From the NCBI RefSeq assembly GCF_958295425.1, contig NC_081146.1:14070131-14134130 (forward strand): a DNA stretch of 64,000 nucleotides, read 5' to 3'. The DNA is from Solea solea (Eukaryota; Chordata; Actinopteri; Pleuronectiformes; Soleidae). A model generated the notes under the pieces. The model was not told the DNA's origin and did no database searches. It was given only the letters and a program-made list of their open reading frames with translations. A program made the translations under genes and the position numbers. This document shows positions 38,301 through 53,300 of this stretch, in pieces. Position 1 is the stretch's first letter, and every line of letters starts with the position of its first letter.

Positions 38301-41300
38301 TGGAAAATTAAATACATTGAGATGTTATTGCTACAGACTTGAACATACAAATGTGGAGGGAAAACTATACAAATGAGAGTAGAGAGTATGGATTGCAAAA
38401 GAGGAGTAATTTGAGTCCAACATTATGCCACCTCTGTGTGGTCCTCCCGCTTGAATGCTAACAAGGTCTTGAGGCCCTACATAAACAATACAGCCGGCTG
38501 ATTAATGCACCTCATTGAGATGCTAACCCAGCTACTGTATACACACCTCCCTAGTCTGTTATCCTCACTTACTTTTACAATCCCTATCTTAAGGTGGCAT
38601 CAAATGTTACAAAGGAATGAATGAGGAACTAAAATCACAAAACTGCATTTCTCTCGTATGAAAAATACCATCATGATTTTCCTTGTCACATTCGGATGTG
38701 CCATGGTAACTTACTTCCAGCTTCCAGTGAATGAATATTTATGTGTATATATATACTGTATATACATACATACATACATACATACATACATACATACATA
38801 CATACATACATACATACGTACAGAGGTCCTCCAGTTTTGGACAATTAAACTGTCTGATCATCCTAAACGTATAGATAAAGAAAACAAAGGGTGTTTTTAT
38901 TTCAGTCACCTGAGTTCACTGCAAATGAGCAGGTGTTATACTTGCTGTGGACCACACTGATGGTGTGGTCCACAGCATGACTACAGAAGATGATAGATGT
39001 TTAACCAAATAGTCAATGTCTACAATTGGTTTAAGTGTCAAAGTGAAATGTAATTACATTCCTGCCTGAGATTAACTGTTATAAAGAAGAGAGTACAGTA
39101 AACTAGTACAATTACTGTGCTGTATGAGATTAACAAGAGACAAAAGTACGGGTGGTCTCAGGATAGAAATCCTCTGCTAGAAAACAGTCTCCGGGCAGAC
39201 TTGAGATGCAAATTTATGCTAACTGGCCTACTGTATCCATGCAGTACTATGTCATAACTGTACATGTTGACTTCAGCTGCAGATTACAATTCAAATGTAG
39301 GTCATGGAGGACTTTCACCCCATCCCCAACCCACCACTCACTTCTATTCTGCTGTATTCCTTTGATTGCTTCCTTTGAGCTGTTCTCTGTCTGATCTAGA
39401 TCTTAATCACACACTCACACAATCCACACTTTCTGTGCACGGTTCACTTTTTGCATTCTGTGGTTTCTCTTTGCACTAACTTAATCCTTTTCTCCCACCC
39501 CACTGCTCTCATGTGGTACCATAACGTTAACATGGTGCCTGAGCTAATCTAGTCAGTAAGCAGTTGGCCAGTTCAGTTAGCGGTCAACGTCAAGACAAAA
39601 ATAAACGCTCAAAGAGAAGTAGACAGTATCCCATGGGAAAGTACATGATGGAAAAAGAACATTTTGGTGAACTCCCTCAAATGCCATATTCACGGAATGA
39701 ATAGTAGAAAATCGTTTGCGGTGTTGAAATGTTTCACACCTGAGCTGTCACCTTATTAGCCAATTGAAAACTTGCACAGAGATTTAAGGACGCACATAAC
39801 AGCCTCTCTTTTCTATTTTGGCTATGGTATCAAATTTGGTATTAAGAATTACTTTTAAATTGTATGGTACTGGTTATGGTACCAGTAGTACAATTTGTGG
39901 TAAAAGACTACATATTTGTATCTGAATATTGCTTTATTTTCAGAGCTGCACATTTAGGGTTGGATTCAATTTTTGAATATTGGGTGGAATGGTGGGAAGT
40001 AGGTTTGGGCAAAATGCTCAATCTTTGGTATGTATGGGTGGCCAAGTACAAAAACACAGGCTACACTCATTGCAGTTTATGGATAATATAAATGCTTGAC
40101 CTGTAAATATCTGAAGTACAAAAACAAGTAATTTGTTGTTGGAGGTATGAGGCTTCATTTACTGGTAGCCAGGGCCTATGTATTGTTCTACACAGTGTCA
40201 ATAAGTCTTCTGCAATCTAACAAATTAAACATTTTACCACCAAGTAAGGCGGGTTTAAGCATGTCATGAGATGACCAGACTGAGAGAAAACAAATGTTGG
40301 ACAGAGAGAGTGAATGTGTGAGAGAGAATAGATTACCCTAGAGTCCACTCTTGCTCTTTTTCAGGCTTGGTGCCCCACTTTTTCTCTAATCTTCCTTTCT
40401 GGTCTGACACACATTCCACAGACAGATAGAAAGGGCTTACTAGGAACTCTACAAATGAATTGAAATCACTGCTGTTTTTGTCGGACTACTCCCATCCATA
40501 TTTTTGTTGAGCCGACAACAGTCTGAGAAACAGTAGCAATGACAACTGCAACTCAACATAATCAAACCATAAAAGCCAGTGCTAAAAGACTCTTTCTCAA
40601 CTTCGTGAACAAATGAGAAACTGTTGAGTGAAAATACCAGACTAGAGTCACGTAATCATATGGTCTGAAAGTGCAAAAAGTCTGGCGTGATGGTTAATCA
40701 TTTACAGTTAACAGAGGTTCATATTTCAACAGCAATAAATGACGGCAGCAACAACTGAATTCTGAGTCACAGGGTTTGAGTCATATCCATGAAAACGTCA
40801 CAGCCCATAAAAATATTATCAGCAAAAATACCTTAGTTACGACATGTAGAGAAAAACAGGTAAGGCAAGAAAAGAGGGTGGAGAAGTTATAGTTGCAGCA
40901 TAGAAGGAGACCGTGAGGAGAAGCACTGAGAATAGTTTAAGAGATTCACAATGTCAATGTCCCACTAGTTCAATAGCTTTTACAGTATAAATTATTTTTC
41001 AAGAATAAAGTCATAACTGTGGCTCCCCCCCCCTTTTTGTTTTTTCCCCTCAGTGTGGCCCTAATATACTAATATTTTTCCAAACAGCATGAATATATTT
41101 TTTTGCCCGACTGGCTCCCTCCTGACCAGTCTTGACGTTCATTGGCCCGCCCAGGTCATTTCAGTTTGAGACCCCTGGTCTAGAGCACTTCCAGAAGGTT
41201 TACATTTTCAGGGCTTCAAAACTCTAGCAGACCGTGGACACATTAAATCTAAATGCTGTAAAAGTGAAGTGTTTTGAATGACAATTACAACAGTGTAGTG

Positions 41301-44300
41301 TAGATATAGCCTGAAAGACCTAGTGATATTTTTTTTCTCTGTAGGGGGAGAGATTAAGAGGCCTCTAGGCTGCGAGATACTGTGATAATTTAAACCAGAG
41401 ACACTCTAGAGAGGCTGAACTATTTGTCCGTACAACACAACAGGACCTTGTTTGCTATAATGACCACCAGATTACATCGACCATACGTGTCTGAACCTTT
41501 GCATATATATCCGTATATCCGCATGCACGTGTGTATTTGTGTTAGAGCCCATAACTGTCAAAGAGTGGAAAGCAAGACAGTCTCCACCCCAGTGTCACTC
41601 CACATCCATCCACTCACAGACACACACACGCTATTCATTCAGAGGGATTTATGAAGTGTCTATAGGACAACATAGAACAATCCAGTCACTGAAAGCTAAG
41701 CAAGTCAACCGCACGGACTGAGTTACTTGAATGGGCACAACAAAAACCACAACTTGTCCATCCATCAACCAAAACAATGGCTGTATTATCTCACCCACTA
41801 CATGATTGACTCATATCTATTGAATGTATATAAAGAACATAACTTTACAGGCATGTTCAGCAGAGTTTATTACATTTTCACTGAACACAACATATTCCTA
41901 AATTTTAAACATTTACAAGTTAAGATGATTACATGTACATACATTAGACGAGGGATTCCACAAGTTGCTGTTGGTCCATTAATCGATCCAGTATTATTTT
42001 ACCAATTAATGAATAAAATAAAGTCGGAATTAAATACATTTTATTTTTAATTATTCCATGTAATTTTGTAAAGTGGCACCTGTGATATGCATATAGTGCT
42101 TGGGCTAATGTCAAGTACTGCTGTATTTTTGAAGCTTGGGGTTTTCCTTGAGTTGAACTCTTTCGATGCCACCATTTTCTAAAACTTTTTTTTTTCTCGT
42201 GACAGGGACGGACTGAGTGACCTAACCTTTTGTCCAAGTTATACTTTGGAGTTAATATTGCAGCAGATGGCTCAAAAGCCCAGTCACACAGTTACAAGCT
42301 GATGACGGTATCCCACAGTGCATGCGTCACTGTCCTGTGTCACTGTCTTGAGTATTTATGCAAATGCGTAGGTGTTGCTCTGTATTCCTAATAATGACAC
42401 ATCAAAACCAAGTATGACCTAACCAACACTAAGCACACAGACACACCTATTATTTCTATTATTCCCCATCAATACCGAGCACTTTCCCTGTAACTCTGCC
42501 TCTGGTGTTGTGGTGTTTGCTGACAGAGACCGGCTGTGCATGCACCTGGCCTCGACAGCATGGACACACACAGGAGGTGATGGTGTCGGTGCAGAGGAGA
42601 ACCAAGGACATGGAGAAAAGGAGGAAATGACAGAGACAATAAGAGGGGAAAAAAACACGCATAAACGGCATGGAGGGAGGAATAGAGCTCTAAACAGCAA
42701 AAGCTGACAGCATGTAATGAAATACTTATGGAAGGGAAACTGCTTGTTTTCTTGGTGTGTGTTCAGTTTATTCAGTGAGATATCAAATACAACAACCATT
42801 TTGTTAAATTTGTCTTTTTGGCTGTAACTTTCAAGTTTATCCTGTAAGGACACCCAAAGTCCTTTAAAATGTATGTGAATTCATTTATATACAGTCCAGA
42901 GTGTGCAAAACAACTTTATTTTGATTGTTAAATGGAGAGAACCTGAAAACAAGTCCTTTAGTAAGATTTTCCCCAACAGGATTGAGTATCAGTTCAGCAG
43001 CTTTTTTGATAAATTAAACCACCTCAGAAAAACACAAGTCATAAGTTCATTTGCCAGAGAAGAGTCTGTTTTGAATTTAGCTTTGCATGCATGTCAGATG
43101 CTTCCAATCCAAAGCTCACTGGTCTAACCGGGTTCATGTTTAAACAAAAACAGAGAGCAAACAGCACTACCATGCATACACATACTGCACACATAGTCAA
43201 GTGCACAGAGGACTCTCTAGTTCTCCAGCTCAAACATTACAACTCCTATCTTATGAGACTCCCTCATAGACAGAAACACAAACACTCACACTTTTCCAAA
43301 ATGTATTATATCAACGGGCAGTTGTTGTATTATCGCAGATGGTTGCAGATAAATCTTTCAAAGAAAGGTTTGTTGTATTTTCCATGTTAATGCGTTTTAT
43401 AGTGTGAACTAAATGAGTCTACAATGGGATGACAAAAGAGTTTGACCCATAAATTCTCAAACTGCAGAGAGAAAAAACAGCAATAAATCAGCCAGAGGAG
43501 TCTATTGTCCCCAAAAAGCAGAGATAATTTTGAGCTCTCTAGTCTCCATGATTGAATCTCTTCACTCACTGTGCAGGCATACATGTGCATGTGAACACAA
43601 CATATTAATCCATGGTCTATGTGTGAGTCGGTATATACGACCCATTAACTGATTCAATTGCTGGTTCCAGTGATCTGTAAGATTCCCAAGATGGGGTCAT
43701 AATGAACAGAGGAGAACAGAGGGTGGATTGAGAGGCACTGAACTTGTCCAGGGACTGGTATCTAAGTCTGGGGATGGACAGAGGGCAGGAAATTTACACG
43801 GCCACGCTGGTCTTGGACCGAAACTGGGAAAAAGGGACAGAGCCCTTTCAAAGAGGGCATTGAGACAGTGGGTTGGTTCAGAATCTGAGGCTGCTCTGAA
43901 ACAGAAGCCAATGGATAGAGAAGGGCAAAGAGGAAAGGGCTTGATTTTTTTTTTTTTTTTGCAAATCAGCTGTATGTTTGCCTGTCAGTGGCACCACACA
44001 CAGAATGTGCTGAGAGAAAAAGAGCAAAACTGTTCTAAAATCGGTTGCAAACATGGACTTAAAACTCACTGATCAGAAAGCTTATCAAGTGACAATACAT
44101 CTGCATTAATATAAGGTGAAGCTTTCTGGATTATCTAGTTTAACTGTGAGAAGTTTACGTAACAATAAAACCTGAATGTTTGTTTACTAACATTAAACTT
44201 TGTAAATGGTTCACTTATTTCATTAAAATGTACTACAACTGTGTGGTTGCAATTCACAGGAATTAAATGGTGCGGCACCCAGTTGAAAAAAAAAAAAAAG

Positions 44301-47300
44301 ATATGAGTGACAGAACAGAGGCCTTATTTAGGAACGACTGGGACGTACATATGCTGACACACGCATGTACACACAAATGCGTAGCTTGAAAATCACAAAC
44401 CCTAACCCTAAATCTCTCTGAATCTCCCCCCCTCTCTCTGTCTAACACACACGCACACACACTCTGGGTGACACACACCCTTATTAATGTGCAGCAGTTG
44501 GTCTCCTGGGACTCATTCAGATTCAAAGACTACAGAGATCTACAGTATTAAGTTCATGTATACACTCGCTTTTCATTCATCCAACTCCATTTCGTCACAT
44601 TCATACTTAACAAACAATTTGCACTTTTATGAACCTCAAAAGATGCCATACATGTTGTAGCCTTGTCTCAACTACCAAGACTGAGAAGAGCAATAATAGG
44701 TGACTATGGCATCTATGCCTTTAATGGAGACAGGCATAGATAATAGATAGCAGTTGTTAGCAGAGGCACAAAGTGCATTACCAGATGACTGGAAATAGTA
44801 GAAGGTAAATCTTTAGAGACATCTGGGCTTTACAGCTCCACTTACTCTGTCTATCAGCTAAACACAGCAACATGTACTTCATGAACAGCATGAATAAATA
44901 CCAATGTTCTAAGGACAAATCTTCTATTTTGAAATCTATCAAATTACTTTTTTCTTTTTCAGGGCTATTTTGTTGTGTGATGTGCACACATACACACACC
45001 TCTAGATTAGAAGTTATTTTCAGGTGGTGAACTCATTGTAGGCACAAAGGCCTCTGTGGAACTAAGCTATTCCATAAGGAGGGGCGGCGTTGATATTAAT
45101 GGGAGAGGTTACACAATGAGCTGGAGCTAGGCAGCATATGGAGGTCAGAAAGATGTAGAACAGCCACTTTGTCAAACTTAAAAAATATAGCAACAATACG
45201 AAAACTTGGTGATTTTTTTTTTTTTTACCAGTATAGGAATGTCATAAAATCGGAATTGGAGTCGTTTTTTATTAAAAACACACATGACATTATTGATTAA
45301 ACTATTCCTAGTATATACACAATACAATCTTTATTATGAGAAGACATTAAATGGTAAAAAAAAATGGCTTACTTCATAATGGACATTTTGATCAGGGACT
45401 TATTGTCATTCATTTCATCCTGTGCTTCAAACTAAATTGGACAACTCCATTTCACAGGCCATATCCACTGCCTCTCCACGTTTAATGGAAGACTGAAATC
45501 CATTAAAATTTTAAAGTTTTATAAGGGCTGCAGCTTACGCGGACATACTGAGCCACCTCCAGTAAACATAAATAATGTTTATGGTTGATTGGTGCTTTGT
45601 TTCACTCCATTGCTTCAGAAACTAGGGGGAAAGAGTTGGATAACACCGACAATTATTATGATTCCAGGGCTGCAAAAAACACTATATTCACTGGTCTTCT
45701 TCAAAGCAGAGAGGATGTGGTGGTTCACTTTATTAATAATGTCTTAATAATATTATATCATACAATAAACTGACTTGCTTGTTAACAAAGTAGGTGAAAC
45801 TGTACATACTAAAATAAATAATATAGCTAATAGTTTTTATGTAATTATCAAAGCAAAACTAACTTATCAGGGTTGTTTTCAGCAACCCCACTAATGAAAA
45901 TTATGTTAAAAGCTTATGCACAACACTGATAACAGTGATTTGAGTTGTTGTAATGTTCTCTTAATGGTTAATTTGACTGAAAATTATAAACTGAATAGGC
46001 CACTACATTCAAATAATTATCAACACTAAAAATACTTTAGTACAAGTGTGTAATCTTTTTAAGTTCAAAGAGAGTGAACAGGCTTCTACATGTTAGCTTT
46101 TAGGTAGGTGTCGATTTCATCTCTGCCAATCCAAACGTGTCCAAACAGACTCAATGCAAGAGCTGCCGATAGAGCCACTGGGATTAACAGATACACAGGC
46201 ACACACTCATGTACATGCACCAATTCCCACTGTTCATGCAGAGACAGTGTCCTGACAGCTGCCAACCCTTATTTGACACAGTCCTAGATTTCTTCATAAA
46301 AGCGAGAAACGATTATTCTATGGGTTGCTTGAGGAAGTCCGAGCTGCGCATGTGTGTTTGTTAATGTGTTTTTGAACATACAATAAGAAAACTAAGAAAC
46401 AAACACTTTCGTAATTATCAAACAATTTTACCAATGGTCATCAATATCAACTCTATACCTTGCACTGCAGCACAATTCAGAGAACAAGCTTAAGTGACAG
46501 AATGCATCACCTTGTCTTTATTCCAAGGTGGTTTTCAAGATCAGACACCGGGATTTAAAGATGGGTCAATGGAAGACAAGAAGAAGCATGTCCTCTAATT
46601 ACCTCTCAAACGGGTAAAACTTGCTCACTGTGAACCTAATGAGATGTTCAGATGCTAAGAGCTCTTCCTATAGCACATCCCTGTCTGCATTCCAGTAACA
46701 TTTGTGATTTGTGTAGGTCGCACTTTTCTCAAGCATTTGACTTTGAAATGCAGTTCCTGGAAAGGGTCAAAACAGCATGACTGTGTTTGTTCGTAACTTT
46801 TGCGCTCCTCTGGTTTGTCGAATGGAATGACCTCATGGTTTTCATAAAATTGCACAACTTACTCGTAAATTCAATCTCACACTGACTCAGCAAATGAAAT
46901 ACCTGAATGGAGGTGCACTGGTATAAAAGAACAAAGAACCATACACAAACAGCTTCAAAAAGGAAACAAACGTACACACACAAACACAGCTTTGAAGTTT
47001 TATGTCATCTTTGTACAAAAATATTAGGTTTGTTTTAATTTAATGGAATTCACTGGGTCCAGAGCTGCTGTTTTCTAAACTTCTTAAGCTGTGTTTCCAC
47101 CAAGTGGAACAGTTTGGTTTGGTACAATATAGTAAAGTAAAATGGTCTACCCAATACAGCTTATTGGGCGACAGAAAAACGTTACTCCTTTGCGATCAAT
47201 GTAAATATCCCATGGAAGTCAAGGCAAACGCCGGCAGTCTATTCTCATATAAAGCTTGAAGTCTTATTGAAACAAACAGCCACAAACCCGTTGTTCGCTA

Positions 47301-50300
47301 CATATCTCGCTGGCATGGCCATGGGCCACACCCTGCCTATCAAGTAAAGGTACTATTCTCAGTCAAAACACTAGCCTGACACAGGGCTTTACCATTCCAA
47401 ACTGCACTGCACTGTACCGAACCATACTATGATGAAAACACATCATTAGTGAAATCACATTCTGAGGGAGGTGATAATTAGTTTTGGAGATTATTGACTG
47501 TAATGTGATGTAAATAAATGAGTCCCATTCTGTTTATTTAACCTGTTTAGCTTAGTCAAAATGAATAAACTGATTACAACATTGTGCACTTAGCTAAAAC
47601 ATGTCTTTATTCTCTCACCGTTTAAAGCTTCACACTCTTATCTCGCCAAACTAAATAGCAATGAAGGTACTAGGATTCTACTTCTAAAAAGACAAAATAT
47701 GATGATAAATTGATTCTTAAATTGAGTTGTTTCTATTTTCCATATTTTACTAAATTGTGAATCCCATTTTTTCAGACATTGTGGCCTGATGGGTCAGTAG
47801 TACTTCCACAAAATTAGACCAAAAAGATGTTTAATCATTAACTATTGATCACAGTTTAAACCAGAGCCATTAGACCTATGAGAGCAAACACTGTCACGCG
47901 CCCTTAGGGCAGAGGCACCTCTGGGGGTGCATGGGATGTGTTTGTGCCAACAGTACGTGGATACAGGCAAATGACTGCATGTAATTGATTAACCTTTGTG
48001 GGCAGATTCAAGGTTATAAAGCCATTTGAATAAGGGTACAGTGACAGAGGTAAAGGTGTTCAAAGAAAAGCTGAAATGCATGGCAATGTGGCAAACATAA
48101 TAATAATTTGTTGGAATAACAACAAAAAATATTTCTAAAATAAATTCATCCGCTAATATCCCTGTGTATTAGTGTGAACACAGATAATTTACACAAACCC
48201 GAAGATGTGACCTACTCTCCTTATCAGAGTTGCAGCAGGTACGAAAACTTTCAACACTTTTAGTCTAGAAATTCGACAAGCTAACATCATGCATGAAGAA
48301 GAACATTTGTGAAATGCTGTGTTGTTATGACACAGAGACAGTAAATGATAAGGAAAACTTCACAGACAAAATGTGCAGAGGTGCAGGAGGCAGCTGGAAA
48401 AATCGTAGAAATGTGAAGCAAGGGGAGATGCCAAAGCACACTTCGATGTACTTTATCAAACCAAGACAACATAGCAAAGATTCAGTGGAGAAAGTCCAAA
48501 TCCAACAGCAAAACAGGTGGTTTTCGCAAATCCTGTATGTGTGTCTGTATTGAAGAACATTTGGGTGCATAGGAGAAGTAATCTTGATATGAGTGCATGG
48601 CATGTGTAGTTGTACAGATGGTAGATCATAGAGATGGTAGGTACCGTACATGTATGTATTTTCTAATGATAAAACAGATTCAGTCTTTACTGAGAATGTG
48701 GTCACTGGCAGCTTTAAAAGAGACAAAAGAGAGGGATAATTGAGCACAACAGAGGTAGGGAAGGGGCTTTAAGAAAAAACTTAAGTCTGCCTTTCGATCT
48801 TCTATTCAAACTCTTTCCACTTGGCATTCCAGTCACTCAACTGTAAACTAATAAGATGGAATTTTAACCTGGAAAGAAAGACTTGCACTCTCATTTTGAG
48901 TTTATTCTGGTAATATGCAGTAATTACTGCATGTTAATCCTCTTTTCTTCTTTAACCTCAACTGTAAGCTTGCAACCCAGTCCATTGTAGTGAAAAAGAC
49001 AAAACCAGTGTCTCAGGTTTTCAAGATTTTTCTTCTTTGTTGAAACCACCTGGTTCCCATAAACCAGGTCAAATAAACCCCTTAAACAAAATGCACAAAC
49101 ACAATCAGCATGTAACAACTTAAAACTATAAGGGGGTACAGCCATTTACTGGAGCATTTCCAAAGCTCAGCCTTTACAATACCTTTAAGATTAGCTCATG
49201 GGATGACTGATTTACTAATATTTACACAAGAAGGTTGTTTAACAACTCCAGTATGTTTTGTATGAAACAATGCCATTTTTCGCCAACGTGGTCCTCACAA
49301 CCAACTGTACACTTCAATACGATTGAGAACAATGATGTCACAAGGATACAACAATGTTTGAGTACAACATACAGCTGCTAAGCAGGCTTGACAAAGCTAC
49401 TCCAACATTCTGTCAACACTGATAATGACATTGTGTGAGCTGCTTTCTAATTTGATAACAGTGAGACTGATCTGATTACAGTAACATGAAAAAGGTGAAA
49501 ACAGGCCAAGCTTCTGTGCACGGGGTGTCATTTCAGAAGGGGGATTTATATGGGCCGCTGTATAAATCAAACACTGTTGGTGTTTTGGTTAATTTAGGGA
49601 CCAGTTAAGTTGCATTTACACTTCTGTTCAATGTAGACAAAATGCACGTCCGACCATCTCCAGAAGTGGTTTGGCAGATCGGATAACGATCCATCCTAGG
49701 CTGTATTTACGCATGTACTTACAAGTGGTCAGGTGCTATCCAATAGCAATCTGATGACAGAAAACACATTTAATGCCAGGTGTAGAGGGGCCCAGAGACT
49801 TCCATGCCAAGGAAAGAAACACAGGAGAACAAGAAGATGGAGTCGCCATCAACTTAGTGTATAATATGGCCTCAACAGCCTCTGGCAAATTATCATAAGC
49901 TAAATGAAAAAAGACATGCCTGTCAGCCTGATATAAATACAGACAAAACCAACATCAAAGGCACAGTAACACGCACGGGCACACACACACACACAGATGC
50001 ACACATGTTGTGATGTCTAGAGAACACACTTTGCTCTTGTACTCTGTAAGTGAACAGTACAGTAAGGCGATAGCTTCACAGGTGACTACCCCAGGCACAG
50101 TTACACAACTGTTTTGTAGATACAGTAGATTCCAGAGAAGCAGTTCGGTTTGGTTACAAATGACTCCTCAGTAAATTGCACAGCAGAGATCATGTTTTCT
50201 CTCCCAAACATATTCTATAGGCTGCTGTGAGGACTGACCTAAAAATCAAACTAGTTTTTCACACCTTTAGAACCCATAGCCACCAACAAACATATTGCTA

Positions 50301-53300
50301 ACATCTTTAAAAGTGAGTGTTGGCCTTGTTCTCCAGCTTGAAAGAAAGCCTCTGGTTTAGCTAAATACATAAAAGATTCTACACAACCAAGCAAAAGATA
50401 TAGTGTTTAAGGCCTCAATTCATATCTTTCAATATGGAAAAACCAACCCCTCCATTTGCAGGAAGACAATCATTAGGTAGAGAGGGTGTGTGATAAGACA
50501 CCAGTTGGATCGAGTTTCCATAAAAACAGTAGTGCAAACTGGTAGGGCTGCCACGATGAATCGATTATTAAAACTGAATTTTGGTTTATGGAAAACAAGA
50601 AATTGAGAACATCATAATTTCAAGGTTTAGGAAACACTGATCAACATTTACTGACATTTTGTGGACCATATAACTAATCCATTTACTGCGAAAATACGAA
50701 CCCAATTAATTAATTGTGAAAATGACAGTTAGTTGCAGCCCCAGAAAAAATATTTTGGGCTACCACAAGGAACAATCAAACTCAGATGACTACGGAAAAT
50801 TTTACACCATTATTTAAAAATAAAGAATTACACATCTCCACATTAAAGCTATTTGCAAGATTAAGTGACAAGCAAAATAAAAGGCTTACAAGAATAAGTT
50901 GCAAAAAAAAAAAAAAAAAACCTCTCACCATCTGTCTCACAGGCGTCAGGAGTGTAGTATTACCTTTTATGAATATGTAAACCAATAAAACTGTCTGTTG
51001 ATGAAAAATATGGTCTTTAACTTTGGTACAACAGTAACATGGACAGGTTATCGGTACGCATGACAACGCATTGTCCTGGTTTGCCTCTCTGCTGGAGAGC
51101 TTAGCTCTAAAGTGAAACATGAGCAACAGGACACACAAAAACCTCACAAAATCAGTGCCATATGATAGTGTTTACATAAGACACATTGTACAAAAAGGAT
51201 GTGGAGAGAAAATGATGCAAGATGAGAAACACTCTTCTGCTTAGTGAATTCTTAACAGCAAAACATGTATAATGGGTGATAGACAGAAAAAGAGGGAGCG
51301 AGAGAGGAGAGGGTGATCACTGCCTCCCTGCACTCCCCCATTACTCTCTAGCTCTACTCCCCCACACCACCACCCCTCTCTTTGTCTCTGCAATGAGTGA
51401 GATGATGAATGTGTGTGTCCGTCTCAGTTCCTATTAATAGTATGGAGCAAGGCTGGAGGTGTCAAAGCTGGGGAGAGATGAAATCCCTCACTCCTCTCCC
51501 CCCATTTCACACACACAGAGCTGGAGCAGACTAGTACAGAGTCCAGCTGTAGAAGAGGTGGGGTATAGGTGGGGGTGCAAAAAGCAACGGAAAAGTGGTA
51601 GAGGTTGGAGACAATGCCAGCAGCACAGCTTCAAACAGCACACTGACAGATTTACTACCTATACGATAAAGCAAACAACCCACAAAGTTTCTCAGCACAG
51701 TGAGCTTGTGGACTGGACTTGCACAGTAAAGCTACATCTAGACAAACCAAAAACACTAACACATAGGTGCCCAGACTCACATACTGTTAAATGGTGACTT
51801 CACTGATTGAACCCTGTCAGCATAGTGTGACAAGAGGGGATTCTCAGAGTGAAAGCTCACTTCTCAAAAACAGAAAAAGAATAGCCAGAGAAGACAATTC
51901 ACTACAGCCTCAGTCCTCTTTATCTGGGTGCATGTTCTTACCTCGTGAGTTGGTAGCAAGGTCGGCCACTTTCTGAAAGGCGTCCAGGAAGGCAGCCACA
52001 GCAACTGCTGTCGCTCTAGGAGAAAACACAATAACAAGTAAAGTTTAAAAAAAAAAATATTTCAATACAAAATATACACAATATCATATTATTCAGCAAA
52101 AGGGCAAAGATCTCATTCATGACAGGATCAATGAGACACACATTTCCATAGTTCACCTTTGGGGACTTTACACGGAGTAATTTCCTGGAGACTTACCCTA
52201 ATCATAACCTCTACTAATCAAACCCTATCCTTTACCTCTGACCCCCCAAAACCAAATTGGGCAAATTTTTTGACAAATTATTTGACTGGCTTTTAATCAG
52301 TACCTTGTCCCTTAATTGTTTGTGACAGACAGATACAAATACACACCCTGTACCAGTTATTCAACTCTTGGCTTTACATGCAGGTGTTGGCAGGAAACGA
52401 CATTAACTGACAGGATAGGAAAAAATATTCTTTCATCTTGTTTTCTGAAATATTAAAAAAATAAAAACAGTTCCGTGCAAAAGTCTCAGAATTTGACAGA
52501 CATGAAAACAAAAAAGCTGGTGGGGCACCGTGACCATTGGCATTTGGATTGGAATGATGTGACTGCAAGTTGTCTTAAATACTAGCAAGCTGTCAATGAG
52601 TTTAACTCATGCAGTGTGTGTATATAATGCCCAAGCATGTCTTGAATAAAGCTGTAGTAATAGACCTTTTTCACAGTAGATATTTTTCCACATGAAATAG
52701 TTAAACAAGTGCAGGTTTTACCAATAAAATGTGGGTTCCACTCCAGTTTTAAGAGGGTTGTGCTTGTTGTAAGGGTAGGTAACACCAAATACTTGACCTT
52801 TTAACCTTTTCTGAAATATTTGATGATTTTAAAACTGCATACATGTTTACCATACTTTCTGGATGTGTTCCAATTAAGTGATTGAGAAATAATTATACAG
52901 TATGACCATTATAGCATTGCTACAACAACAAATCTAATGATAGCCTAAGACTTGTGCACAGTACTGTATATATATGCATTTGCACAAATAACACGTACAT
53001 GAATTTGTGGTACATTTTTGATTATGAATCCTGACCAGTCAAAAATTAAAGTATGATTGTGCTTGTGTATTAGTGTGTGTGTGTGTGTGTGTGTGTTTAA
53101 ACTAAAGTATGCCCTGCTGTGTGAGGAATGTCTATGTGATTACTTAGAGACCGCTGGAATCTGTCTGGCTCAGCAGAGTAACTCCTGAGCAGAGTTTGCC
53201 ACACTCACACTTACATGTCAATGAACGGATCAGAGTTGGATCTACTTTGTTCAGCTCTAAAATGGAACAGGGTCCTATGGCAAGTGTCCAAGTCATACCT

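Larger units (their letters stand above)
31207..51941 (-). other. mtss1: mtss1 intron 3 (20.7 kb)
   Basis: The largest intron. It holds two related inverted-repeat elements (32580-33027 and 47091-47441), a hAT-type relic near 41010-41185, a 'gggctgc' MITE at 50543-50742, and several microsatellites. I found no exon of another gene on either strand. A segment around 51260-51470 is unusually C/T-rich with few repeats and could be regulatory, but nothing specific supports that. Confidence 0.85.

Noticed and set aside
42419..42853. 144-codon minus-strand frame in mtss1 intron 3
   Set aside because: Low-complexity Ser/Phe/Leu composition, no splice or domain evidence.
44398..44414. Telomere-like ccctaaccctaaa
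   Set aside because: Only two units; too short to be an interstitial telomeric repeat.
49610..49800. Possible dispersed repeat around cagatcggataacgatcc
   Set aside because: It resembles wording at 4540-4760 only loosely (gatctgat-type strings); I could not define ends or a shared block.
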